From: Effrenium voratum
Taxonomy: Eukaryota > Sar > Dinophyceae > Suessiales > Symbiodiniaceae
Assembly (NCBI GenBank): GCA_963377175.1
Contig: CAUJNA010000535.1
Coordinates: 302,501 to 366,500, forward strand
Reading direction: 5' to 3'
DNA: 64,000 bases
How positions within the stretch are numbered: position 1 is the stretch's first letter; each line of letters starts with the position of its first letter. The translations under genes and the position numbers were made by a program. The notes below the pieces were generated by a model. The model saw only the letters and a list, made by a program, of their open reading frames with translations, made no database searches and had not been told where the DNA came from. Positions 52,642-60,556 of the stretch are shown here, piece after piece.

Positions 52642-53128
52642 ATGTCAAGTATTGAGGTAGTAGATGTTAATAATGAAACTAAAACAGAAGAAGCACCTGT
52701 TAATAATGAAGTCGTTGAACAAAATGAAACAGTTAATGAAGAACCAACGCCAGAAGAAGTGAAGAAGTCATTCCTGAACCAAAAGCGAAAGCAAAAGCAT
52801 TACCAAGAACTAAAAAAGAAGTTGAATTAGTAGAATGTGAACAATGCTCTAAAAAGATGACATTGAAAAGTTTGAGACACTCACATCCTAAAAATTGTAA
52901 AGGGGCAAAAACCGAGATGCTCCCAGTCAATCCACAAAAGAATATTAGAAAGATAAACCAGAAGTAAAAGAAGAAATTAAGAATGAGATTAAACAAGAAG
53001 TGATTAAAGAAACTATTAAGAAACCCACGGCAACAGAACTATTAAGCCAACATTATGAAGAACTTAAACAGAAGAAAAAACAAGATAAACAAGAAAAAAT
53101 AAACAAATTATCTTCATCAATGTTTTAA
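52642..53128 (+). pseudogene. Zinc-binding protein gene with two frameshifts
   Basis: Frame 1 (52,642-52,830) begins MSSIEVVDVNNETKTEEA and turns meaningless after TPEEV. The sense resumes one frame over at about 52,760 (IPEPKAKAKALPRTKKEV, then VECEQCSKKMTLKSLRHSH and a Cys, a C-x2-C-x(n)-H-x-H/C zinc knuckle) up to TAA near 52,965, and then in a third frame from about 52,955 (EVKEEIKNEIKQEV ... EELKQKKKQDKQEKINKLSS) to the TAA at 53,126-53,128. An intact version would be about 160 aa: acidic head, zinc site, Lys/Glu coiled tail. Either a decaying gene or two assembly indels. Its position between the minor capsid gene and the coiled-coil genes suggests a virion or DNA-binding role. Confidence 0.6.
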
Positions 53129-53135
53129 ATAATAA

Positions 53136-53139
53136 TCTA
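53136..53139 (+). promoter_or_regulatory. TCTA core before the 110-aa gene
   Basis: AATAATCTAATTATAATATA precedes the ATG at 53,159, with TCTA 19 bases upstream. Confidence 0.5.
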
Positions 53140-53158
53140 ATTATAATATATATTAATC

Positions 53159-53491
53159 ATGCTTATGAGAAGTCATAGAAATGTAGAATTTAAAAGGGCG
53201 CCACAAGTAGAACGTCATTATAATGTTTCAGATTTATGGGGAGTTGCTTCAAGAATGAATTATTTTAAACAGTTGAAGGACACGCTGGAAGCGAGACAAT
53301 CACAGGGAGCATTAATAAAATATAGAAATGATTTAGCTGAAAGCAACAGAACCGAAAGTTACAGAAAGGAATTAGACAGAATAAGAAACATATTAGACAA
53401 CACACGGTCACCAGATGGAATACAAACGAAGGAACAACTAACTGTAAGAAAGAAGCATTTAGAAGAAATGATTAAGAATATATCTGATTAA
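53159..53491 (+). CDS. Hypothetical helical protein
   Basis: 110 aa, helical, charged: MNYFKQLKDTLEARQSQGAL and RKELDRIRNILDNTRS are likely coiled coils. No family. First of three adjacent rightward genes for charged helical proteins of late-promoter type, probably virion components. An alternative start is the second Met three codons in. Confidence 0.65.
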   Translation: MLMRSHRNVEFKRAPQVERHYNVSDLWGVASRMNYFKQLKDTLEARQSQGALIKYRNDLAESNRTESYRKELDRIRNILDNTRSPDGIQTKEQLTVRKKHLEEMIKNISD

Positions 53492-53499
53492 TTTATTTT

Positions 53500-53503
53500 T
53501 CTA
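53500..53503 (+). promoter_or_regulatory. TCTA core before the 307-aa gene
   Basis: TTATTTTTCTAAATAATTAA precedes the ATG at 53,519; it closely matches the ATPase promoter. Confidence 0.6.
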
Positions 53504-53518
53504 AATAATTAATATACT

Positions 53519-54442
53519 ATGATTAAATCAATTAGTAGATTGAATACAGTAGGACCGGTAAAAGTAGGTTCATTGAAATCACAATTACATTTGAGACCTT
53601 CTTATGATGAATTATTGAAAGAAACATTAGTAGGAGATGAGAACCGTCCATCAATTGAAAATGTGATAGACAGAAAAGCGACAAGATACAGATTAAACCA
53701 ATACGGTAGTCAGTTTGATAATAAGGACGCCTTAGACATTCAAAAGAAACAAGAACTAGACCGGAGAGGAGAAGTTATGAAAGGAGCAATGTCGGACGAT
53801 GGTAGTGTAAGAGCTAAACTTAATGATGAATTGAAACTTGCTGACACACTGAAACAACACCAGTCTTTCATTCAAGAAGGATTGGCGGAAACAAACAAAC
53901 AGAAAGAAGAACTTGCTGAACGAATGAGACGTTGGAGAGAACAACACGAAGAAATGGCAAGTGCTGTATCAAAGAGTTCATATCCTGCCGGTGTAGAAGT
54001 TCATTCAATGGTGTCCGCTGATGAAATGCCAGAATTAGAACCATTAGAGGAAGGCGAAGAAGAAGATGAACGAGAAGACGACCCAGTTGTTGAAGTAGAA
54101 TCAAAAGCAGAAGACGCTTATGGTTACAACGAGTTTAAGAAAAGAGCGTCTGAACTAACACCCGCTTATCTTGCAAGCAGACCAGAAGAGATGAAAACAG
54201 TCATGGACAAACTGAAAGGATTTAGAAAGATTAAAGACAGTGTTCATGAAGAATTCACTGAGTTATATAATGCTTTAATTAATAGCGATGGTGATTTTAT
54301 CAAGAAGGAACACAGATTGAAATTAGTAAGGTTTTACAATGATAAAGTGTATTACTCAGTTTTCCACCCACGACCTAAGGAAAAAGAAGATAGTCCAACC
54401 GTGATGGATGGTTCATTTAAAGAAATACCAGCGGAAGTTTAA
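53519..54442 (+). CDS. Hypothetical coiled-coil structural protein
   Basis: 307 aa. N-terminus contains HLRPSYDELLKETL; residues about 95-150 form a long charged coiled coil (EGLAETNKQKEELAERMRRW); a Glu/Asp-rich linker at about 170-205 follows; C-terminal globular part ends HPRPKEKEDSPTVMDG. The R-P-[S/T]-[Y/F]-[D/E]-E-[L/M]-L-K-E motif recurs at the start of the next protein (RRRPTFEEMLKEAM), which suggests both dock on the same partner or arose by duplication. No known enzyme signature; the usual Polinton protease is not hidden here as far as I can see. Confidence 0.7.
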   Translation: MIKSISRLNTVGPVKVGSLKSQLHLRPSYDELLKETLVGDENRPSIENVIDRKATRYRLNQYGSQFDNKDALDIQKKQELDRRGEVMKGAMSDDGSVRAKLNDELKLADTLKQHQSFIQEGLAETNKQKEELAERMRRWREQHEEMASAVSKSSYPAGVEVHSMVSADEMPELEPLEEGEEEDEREDDPVVEVESKAEDAYGYNEFKKRASELTPAYLASRPEEMKTVMDKLKGFRKIKDSVHEEFTELYNALINSDGDFIKKEHRLKLVRFYNDKVYYSVFHPRPKEKEDSPTVMDGSFKEIPAEV

Positions 54443-54462
54443 TAAAATATATAATATTTAAT

Positions 54463-55314
54463 ATGACTGATAAATATTATGGATTACGCCGACGCCCTAC
54501 TTTTGAAGAAATGCTAAAGGAAGCGATGACGCACAGATTAAAAATTGAAATCATCCCCGAAAGACAGGTAATTGACTTGTCAATCAACAATATAGATTTT
54601 GACGATTTTGACCTTTCAAAATACGATAGGAGACTACGGTTGAATGCTAGGGTTCAAACTGATGAACAAGTTCTTCAACACGAATTGTTCCCTGATATGT
54701 TTGATGAAGTAGCGCCAACATCACAGTTTTATGAAAACAACGAGGCAGACGCACAAACAACACGATATATAGCAAAAGATTTTACTGATGAAATTTATAG
54801 TAATGCAACTTCAGGACCAAAAGATGAACCAAAAGATGAACCAAAAGATGAACCAAAAGATGAAAAGCAGGAAGATTTACAAAGTCTTCATTTAACATCA
54901 TCATCGTCATCAGCATCAACCGAAAAAGATAAGAAAGAGGAAAGCCGAGAAATAAAATCGTTAAGAAACATATTTTTAGGTGGAGAAGACAAGAGCGTAT
55001 TTGAACTATTCAAACGTGACAAGAAGACATCCACACCATCAGAACAATCAAGGGAACAGGAAGAAGAACAACCAAGGGCATCATTCTGGTCAAGACGACA
55101 GGTAGAAGCAAGAAGCAGAAGCCACTCACCAGAAGAAAGAGCAAGAGGTAATCAAATGAACAGAAGACAATTAGAAACAAGAAGCAGGAGCAACTCACCC
55201 CAAGAAATAGCTAGAGGTAGTGAATGGACGAGGGAACAAATGGAAACAAGAAGCAGGAGTAGAAGCCCAGAAAGCACAAATACAAAAAGTAGCCGAGGCA
55301 AGAAGAAAAAATAA
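54463..55314 (+). CDS. Hypothetical protein with KDEP and RS-type repeats
   Basis: 283 aa. N-terminal motif RRRPTFEEMLKEAM as in the preceding protein; then an acidic region, four tandem KDEP units (DNA repeat of AAAAGATGAACC at 54,817-54,862), a serine run, and three C-terminal repeats of about 23 aa built on R-R-Q-x-E-T-R-S-R-S-x-S-P (55,088-55,294), ending in RGKKKK. The RS/SP-rich basic tail looks like a phosphorylatable nucleic-acid-binding or nuclear-targeting tail, as in capsid-associated core proteins; function is inference. Follows the 307-aa gene by 20 bases, without its own TCTA core, so likely co-transcribed. Confidence 0.7.
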   Translation: MTDKYYGLRRRPTFEEMLKEAMTHRLKIEIIPERQVIDLSINNIDFDDFDLSKYDRRLRLNARVQTDEQVLQHELFPDMFDEVAPTSQFYENNEADAQTTRYIAKDFTDEIYSNATSGPKDEPKDEPKDEPKDEKQEDLQSLHLTSSSSSASTEKDKKEESREIKSLRNIFLGGEDKSVFELFKRDKKTSTPSEQSREQEEEQPRASFWSRRQVEARSRSHSPEERARGNQMNRRQLETRSRSNSPQEIARGSEWTREQMETRSRSRSPESTNTKSSRGKKKK

Positions 55315-55316
55315 AA

Positions 55317-55347
55317 ACTACTTAAAGACAAAACGCCCTAATATAGT
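55317..55347 (+). promoter_or_regulatory. Early-type promoter motif 4
   Basis: ACTACTTAAAGACAAAACGC then CCTAATATAGT, three bases before the ATG of the zinc-finger gene. The least conserved downstream half of the five copies. Confidence 0.65.
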
Positions 55348-55350
55348 AAA

Positions 55351-55659
55351 ATGACAGGAATTTTTATTAACGGTAATAGTAAACAGAGAATAACGAATGA
55401 CGAATTTGATATGATGGTTGAACTGATGAAAGCAGAAAACGACTTAGTCTTACAGATGATAAGCGAACAGAACCAGACTTCGAGCGATGGCAATGAGCAA
55501 CCCGTGAGATGGAGGGACGACCAGAAGAACTACCACCAGAATTACTACAACAATAACCTAAAACAGTCTTACACTTGTGAGGACTGCGGAAGGACGATAT
55601 CAAGCAAATCAAATTTATCTAAACACAAGAAATCTAAAATTTGTTCGCAAGCTTCGTGA
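55351..55659 (+). CDS. Small C2H2 zinc-finger protein
   Basis: 102 aa. C-terminal YTCEDCGRTISSKSNLSKHK followed by a Cys gives a C2H2/C2HC finger (C-x2-C-x12-H-x-x-x-x-x-C type); N-terminal half is acidic helix (MVELMKAENDLVLQMISEQN), the middle Gln/Asn/Tyr-rich. The DNA of this ORF is richer in C and G than its neighbours. Early-type promoter, directly before the polymerase gene: a candidate early regulator. Could bind DNA or act as an adaptor. Confidence 0.65.
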   Translation: MTGIFINGNSKQRITNDEFDMMVELMKAENDLVLQMISEQNQTSSDGNEQPVRWRDDQKNYHQNYYNNNLKQSYTCEDCGRTISSKSNLSKHKKSKICSQAS

Positions 55660-55776
55660 CAATGCACATTATGAAAAAATAATAATCATTCATCTTATTA
55701 AAAACACTTAATGAGATTAATGCGTTCATTCTCAACCCGAAACCTATTTTCTCCAACAGTCAACCCCAGCCCGAAA

Positions 55777-55806
55777 AACTACTTAAAGAGAAAATACCTT
55801 ATATTA
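55777..55806 (+). promoter_or_regulatory. Early-type promoter motif 5
   Basis: AACTACTTAAAGAGAAAATA then CCTTATATTA, 16 bases before the polymerase ATG. Nearly identical to motif 2, which sits 13.6 kb away on the other strand. Confidence 0.75.
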
Positions 55807-55822
55807 CATAGAGTATAGTATT

Positions 55823-58800
55823 ATGGTTACCATGTCAGAAAATAGAATCATAGATTTCATTTTAAACAGCCAACAAGGCGAACTAATACAAAAAGAAGGG
55901 AGGCAAACACAAAAACTCAAAATAGGTGATAAGACCTACAGATATGATAAGAACAAACCAGTTTCAAACGTATTGAACACGAAACTAAAGGAAGTGGCAA
56001 GGAGTGACGGATATAGAAAGCATGGCCTTTTAATGAAAGGTGCTAATTATCTAACACTAACGAGAGGCAGACCCTTACAGGATTATGTCAAGCGATTCAA
56101 GTCCAAAATCACAGACGAGCAACAAGCGTTCAAGGGATACGCCAACACCTACTCGGTAAGTGATATAAGATTAAAGGGGTTGAAAGGTTTATCCTACTTA
56201 AAATACCAGAAGCAACGACTGGCCGAATTCCTGAACAGAAACCCGAACATGAAAATAATCGTGGAAACCGATTTATCATTCAAAAATCCCGACAACGAAC
56301 TTATTCAAAGGCGGTTAAGAAGCAGAAGATACAATATTCATAATCCCGACGAGTTGAACACCGTCTTAAACAACATTGGGCACGACATTGAGACACAAAT
56401 TGAAATAACCGAATACATTCAGTCGGGATTGGTTCTTGGTCAAGTTGAAAAGTTAGTCATCAGTTATGATAGGTACAATCCTACCCGTGGTTCATCCTTT
56501 ATTCCATTGCCCGACTGGGTGGCAAACAAAAAGGCTTGTATTAACATTAAAAACGAGGATGACTTATGTTTTAAATATACTGTTCAATGTGGATTTTATG
56601 AGATATACAAAAAAGACCATCCCTGCGACATGTATCATTATAAGAAATATGTAGATGACAAATTTATCAAATGGGACGGAATAGACTTTCCAGTAGGTAA
56701 TGATGAGATTGAACTATTTGAAGAACAGAACAAACACATATCGGTCAATGTTTATTACATAAACCCCGATACGAATAGTAAAACTATTTTATTATACAAA
56801 AGAAGCAACAACCCACAAGCACAACACAAAATCGATTTGATTAAATTGACTGATGATGTTAAATCCCATTACGCTTATATCAAAAATTATGATAAGTTAA
56901 TGAGTAGTCAGACTAACAAGATGAAGGCGAAGAAGTATCACTGTAGAACCTGCTCACATGGTTTCAAGACCGAAGAACTTTTAAAGAAACACGAAGAACA
57001 AGGATGTCTAGCAGTTGAGGGTCAAAAAATAGAAATGCCAGAAGCAGGTGAAACAATAGTATTCAAAAACCATTTCAAGAAACTTAAAGCTCCATTCGTA
57101 ATCTATGCCGACTTTGAATGTTTAACTGTGCCAATTGATGTTAAAAGCAAATCGGCAAAAGCTAAAACTACATCATATCAAAATCATCGTCCGTGTGGTT
57201 TTATGATTAATGTAGTCAATGCTATAACCGGAAGTAGTGAGCCTTACTTATATAGAGGTGAAGATTGTATGGATAAGTTTGTTGAAAAAATCAATGAAGT
57301 CAGAGAAGATATTATTAGTAGGATGAAGGAAGTAAAAGAGATAATCATGACTGAAAAGGACAAGGAAGATTTTGAAAATGCTACTACTTGCTTTATCTGT
57401 GGAAATGGTTTTAAACCTGAGGACAAGAAGGTTCGAGACGCCTCGCCAGAGGCTCACGAGACTTCCCTTCCTTCAAGAAGGAAGGTTCGTGACCATTGTC
57501 ACTTTACTGGAGCTTACAGAGGATGCGCCCACGATGATTGTAATCTTGGTTTTAGTATGAGATATTATAAAATCCCTGTGTTTCTTCATAACCTTAAAAA
57601 CTATGATGCCCACTTAATCATCAACAAGGCTCACGAACTGAACAAGAATTCTAAAATAGAATGTATCGCTCAGAACAGCGAAAAGTTTATAACCTTTGGT
57701 TTTAAAAATCTTTGTTTCAAGGACAGTTTCAGTTTCTTATCGTCTTCGTTGGATAAGTTGGTGAAGTTGAGTAAATATGAGGATGATAAAAAGCGTGAGA
57801 ACTGGAAGAACAATTTCAGATACAGCGTTAGAAACCCGTATGTTAAAACCGATGAAGATTTGGATTTATTGACTGATAAGGGTATTTATCCCTATGACTA
57901 CTTTGATGATTTTGAAAGATTTAAGGAAAGGGCTTTACCACCGAAAGAAGCGTTTTACAGTAAATTGAGTGAAGAACATGTAAGCGACAAGGATTACGAA
58001 CGAGCCTTGAAGGTCTGGAAGCACTTCGGGATTAGGACGCTCGGGCAGTATCACGACTTGTATTTAAGAACTGATGTTTTACTACTGACCGATGTATTTG
58101 AAAACTTTAGAGACTTGTGTATGGAATACTACGGTTTAGACCCCGCTCATTATTATACGTTGCCAAATTTCGCATGGGACGCGATGCTTCTAAAAACTGG
58201 TGTTGAAATAGAACAATTGCATGACCAAGAAATGTTTGAGATGGTTGAAAAGGGAATGAGAGGTGGTATGTGTCAGGTAAGTCATAAATTAGCGGTGGCA
58301 AATAATAAGTATATGGGGGAAGCATATGATGAGAACAAGCCATCAAATTATATTAGTTACTTGGATGCTAATAACTTGTATGGTTTGGCAATGTCCCAGA
58401 AGTTACCGCTAAAAAATATCAAGTGGGCAAAGAAAACTCCCATTGTTGAAAAATGGAATGAAAACGATGAGTTCGGTTATATTATGGAAGTTGATTTGGA
58501 ATATCCCGAAACATTGCACGACTTCCACTCCGACTATCCACTAGCGCCTGAAATAATGAATGTAAATGTGAATATGCTTTCCGATTATCAAAAGCAAGTC
58601 TACAAAATATATTATGATGGTAAAAGTCCCAAGGACGAGAAAACAAGTAAGTTAATATTAAATCTAAAGGATAAAGAAAAATATGTGGTTCATATCAAGA
58701 CTTTACAGTATTATTTGAAAATGGGAATGAAAATGGGTAAAGTCCATAGGATAATAAAATTTCAACAGAGGGCATGGTTGAAACCGTGGATTGACTTCAA

Positions 58801-59626
58801 CACTGGTAAAAGGAAAGAAGCCAAAAGCGATTTTGAGAAAGATTTATTCAAATTAATGAATAACGCGGTGTACGGAAAAACTATGGAAGACAAAAGAAAC
58901 CATATGGACTTTGAACTGGTTGATAATGAGGTAAGATATGAAAAATGCGTTAATAATCCAACTTTCAAAAATAGATTTATTATTAATGAAAATCTCGTCG
59001 GAGTTGAGAAAACTAAAGCAAAACTGAAATTGGATAAACCGATTTTCTTAGGAATGAGCATTTTAGATTTAAGCAAATTACATATGTATCAGTTTTACTA
59101 TGATGTCCTTAAGAAAAAATACAATGAAAACATAAAACTGGTTTATACTGATACTGACAGTTATGTAATTCAAACAATCACTGATGATGTCTATAAGGAT
59201 TTCAATGATATAAAGCAACACATGGATTTTAGCGACTATCCTGTTGAGCATCCATGTCATGACAAAACTAATAAAAAGGTCTTAGGAATGTTTAAGGACG
59301 AAGTGAATGGAAAAATCATTACAAAATTCATTGGTTTAAAACCTAAATCATATGCCTTCACAATTCATGGTGAGGATGATGAACATAAGAAATCAAAAGG
59401 TGTAGTGAAACACAAAGTGAAAAAAGAACTGTCGTATCAGAACTACCACGAAGCATTATTTCAAAACAAAAAGCATGAAATCACATATAATTTTATTAGG
59501 AGTAAGTCGCATCAAATATATTCAATGTCTCAAGTAAAGCAATCTCTCAGTAATTATGAAAATAAAAGGTTTTATATTGATGCTTTCACTTCATTACCAT
59601 ATGGACATTACGCTATTACAAAGTAA
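55823..59626 (+). CDS. PolB: Protein-primed family B DNA polymerase with endonuclease VII-like insert
   Basis: 1,267 aa. Replicates the linear genome from its ends using a protein primer. N-terminal third (1-400) has the Polinton-type block IPLPDWVANKKACINIKNED and FPVGNDEIELFEEQN, then a Cys/His finger (YHCRTCSHGFKTEELLKKHE). Exonuclease: ADFECLT (about 428) and NYDAHLI (about 592). Between them (about 522-575) is a zinc-bound HNH / endonuclease VII-like segment CFICGNGF ... DHCHFTGAYRGCAHDDCN. Polymerase motifs: A LDANNLYGLAM (about 846), B LMNNAVYGKTME (about 1012), C VYTDTDSYVI (about 1107). Fully open over 3.8 kb. An alternative start is the Met at residue 4. Odd: about 17 extra residues inside the HNH segment, flanked by a repeated KVRD. 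Early-type promoter. Confidence 0.95.
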   Translation: MVTMSENRIIDFILNSQQGELIQKEGRQTQKLKIGDKTYRYDKNKPVSNVLNTKLKEVARSDGYRKHGLLMKGANYLTLTRGRPLQDYVKRFKSKITDEQQAFKGYANTYSVSDIRLKGLKGLSYLKYQKQRLAEFLNRNPNMKIIVETDLSFKNPDNELIQRRLRSRRYNIHNPDELNTVLNNIGHDIETQIEITEYIQSGLVLGQVEKLVISYDRYNPTRGSSFIPLPDWVANKKACINIKNEDDLCFKYTVQCGFYEIYKKDHPCDMYHYKKYVDDKFIKWDGIDFPVGNDEIELFEEQNKHISVNVYYINPDTNSKTILLYKRSNNPQAQHKIDLIKLTDDVKSHYAYIKNYDKLMSSQTNKMKAKKYHCRTCSHGFKTEELLKKHEEQGCLAVEGQKIEMPEAGETIVFKNHFKKLKAPFVIYADFECLTVPIDVKSKSAKAKTTSYQNHRPCGFMINVVNAITGSSEPYLYRGEDCMDKFVEKINEVREDIISRMKEVKEIIMTEKDKEDFENATTCFICGNGFKPEDKKVRDASPEAHETSLPSRRKVRDHCHFTGAYRGCAHDDCNLGFSMRYYKIPVFLHNLKNYDAHLIINKAHELNKNSKIECIAQNSEKFITFGFKNLCFKDSFSFLSSSLDKLVKLSKYEDDKKRENWKNNFRYSVRNPYVKTDEDLDLLTDKGIYPYDYFDDFERFKERALPPKEAFYSKLSEEHVSDKDYERALKVWKHFGIRTLGQYHDLYLRTDVLLLTDVFENFRDLCMEYYGLDPAHYYTLPNFAWDAMLLKTGVEIEQLHDQEMFEMVEKGMRGGMCQVSHKLAVANNKYMGEAYDENKPSNYISYLDANNLYGLAMSQKLPLKNIKWAKKTPIVEKWNENDEFGYIMEVDLEYPETLHDFHSDYPLAPEIMNVNVNMLSDYQKQVYKIYYDGKSPKDEKTSKLILNLKDKEKYVVHIKTLQYYLKMGMKMGKVHRIIKFQQRAWLKPWIDFNTGKRKEAKSDFEKDLFKLMNNAVYGKTMEDKRNHMDFELVDNEVRYEKCVNNPTFKNRFIINENLVGVEKTKAKLKLDKPIFLGMSILDLSKLHMYQFYYDVLKKKYNENIKLVYTDTDSYVIQTITDDVYKDFNDIKQHMDFSDYPVEHPCHDKTNKKVLGMFKDEVNGKIITKFIGLKPKSYAFTIHGEDDEHKKSKGVVKHKVKKELSYQNYHEALFQNKKHEITYNFIRSKSHQIYSMSQVKQSLSNYENKRFYIDAFTSLPYGHYAITK

Positions 59627-59670
59627 TAGCCTAATGAGCTTCGCGACATTACTCCATAAAATAATTATCT

Positions 59671-59707
59671 AAATAGTTCTAATAATATGAAATTATTAGA
59701 ATTATTT
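59671..59707 (+). terminator. 3' hairpin after the polymerase gene
   Basis: AAATAGTTCTAATAAT pairs with ATTATTAGAATTATTT: 16 bp with one G-T pair, 5-base loop, 45 bases after the polymerase stop. Confidence 0.7.
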
Positions 59708-60331
59708 TCAGGCACAGGCTCAGTTGGTCGGGTTTGGGATTGGGTTTGAAACTGGAAATGTGGGTTTGGGGATGAGGTTGAAACTGAAAACATTAAAGTT
59801 TATGTATTTGTTGGTTTTGGGGGAGTTGAAAATGGGGGATTATGCCCTTATTTTGGTGGTTTGGGATTGTTGGGATTTAAGGGTTTGCGAAGAGCTCCCT
59901 TGAAATTGGGGTTGGTCTAAAACATTGAAACAAAAAAATCGGCGAGAGTTTAACCTTACACAACGGTTTAGGGTTGTAAGACAAAGCGCCCGACCCACCC
60001 GTCACCCGCCCGATACCTTGTTGTCGTCGAGGGAGGTGCCTTCTGACAAGCAGGACTCACACGTGGGGGTTGGGGTTGTTGTTGTTGTGGCGGTCGGCGG
60101 AGGCGTCAGCTCTTGTCAAAAAGAAGCAACTCCTGACCTCGTATCCAACCCTTCCTTTTCGTTAGTAATGGGTGGTTTGCTTAAGCGAATCCCCGTTCGC
60201 TCCCACCTCATCACTAACCGGATAGGATGCCACAAACAGAGTGGCAGACCGAATTACGGATACGAGGTCAGTCCTATGTAAGAAGCTTAAAATCCGACAG
60301 CTTAGTATTAGGAAAGGAAATACCCTACTAC

Positions 60332-60475
60332 AGTATTGTGAAATGACTATTTCCAATCCTCTATTTCACTGTTGCGAAATGCACGTTTCACACTGCTGAA
60401 ACACCACTAGAAACAAGGAAAAACGGTGTTTTGGTTTCATCATTGTGAAGTGCTCTCTTTCAGAGCTACGCCTTA
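60332..60475. repeat. Cluster of GTGAAAT/ATTTCAC motifs
   Basis: ATTGTGAAATGAC, ATTTCACTGTTGCGAAATGC, GTTTCACACTGCTGAAAC and CATTGTGAAGTGC follow one another at 25-45 base spacing, several as imperfect palindromes. They lie between the polymerase and the 3' end of the right-end gene pair. Possible binding-site array; no known match. Confidence 0.4.
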
Positions 60476-60556
60476 CACATGTCTGCCAAATGGAAATGCT
60501 GAAGACGGTTGAGACGTCCTTTTTCGAGTCGCTTCGGCAAGGAGCAAATCATCTAT

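Larger units (their letters stand above)
59627..60556. other. Intergenic region between viral core and right-end gene pair
   Basis: Composition changes here from A/T-rich viral to G/T-rich and then mixed DNA. It holds the polymerase 3' hairpin (59,671-59,707), a GGGTTTGGG-rich stretch (59,725-59,900), a 14-bp inverted repeat CTGACCTCGTATCC/GGATACGAGGTCAG at 60,133-60,146 and 60,258-60,271, and a cluster of GTGAAAT/ATTTCAC-type motifs at 60,332-60,475. The short frame at 59,925-60,281 looks non-coding. The join between two DNA sources probably lies here. Confidence 0.6.

Noticed and set aside
53519..55314. Adenovirus-type maturation protease of Polintons
   Set aside because: The candidates of suitable size have no His-Asp-Gln-Cys pattern; they are coiled-coil or low-complexity proteins.
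59925..60281. 118-codon plus frame after the polymerase
   Set aside because: No family, low-complexity Val run, crosses an inverted repeat, and has no promoter motif of either class.
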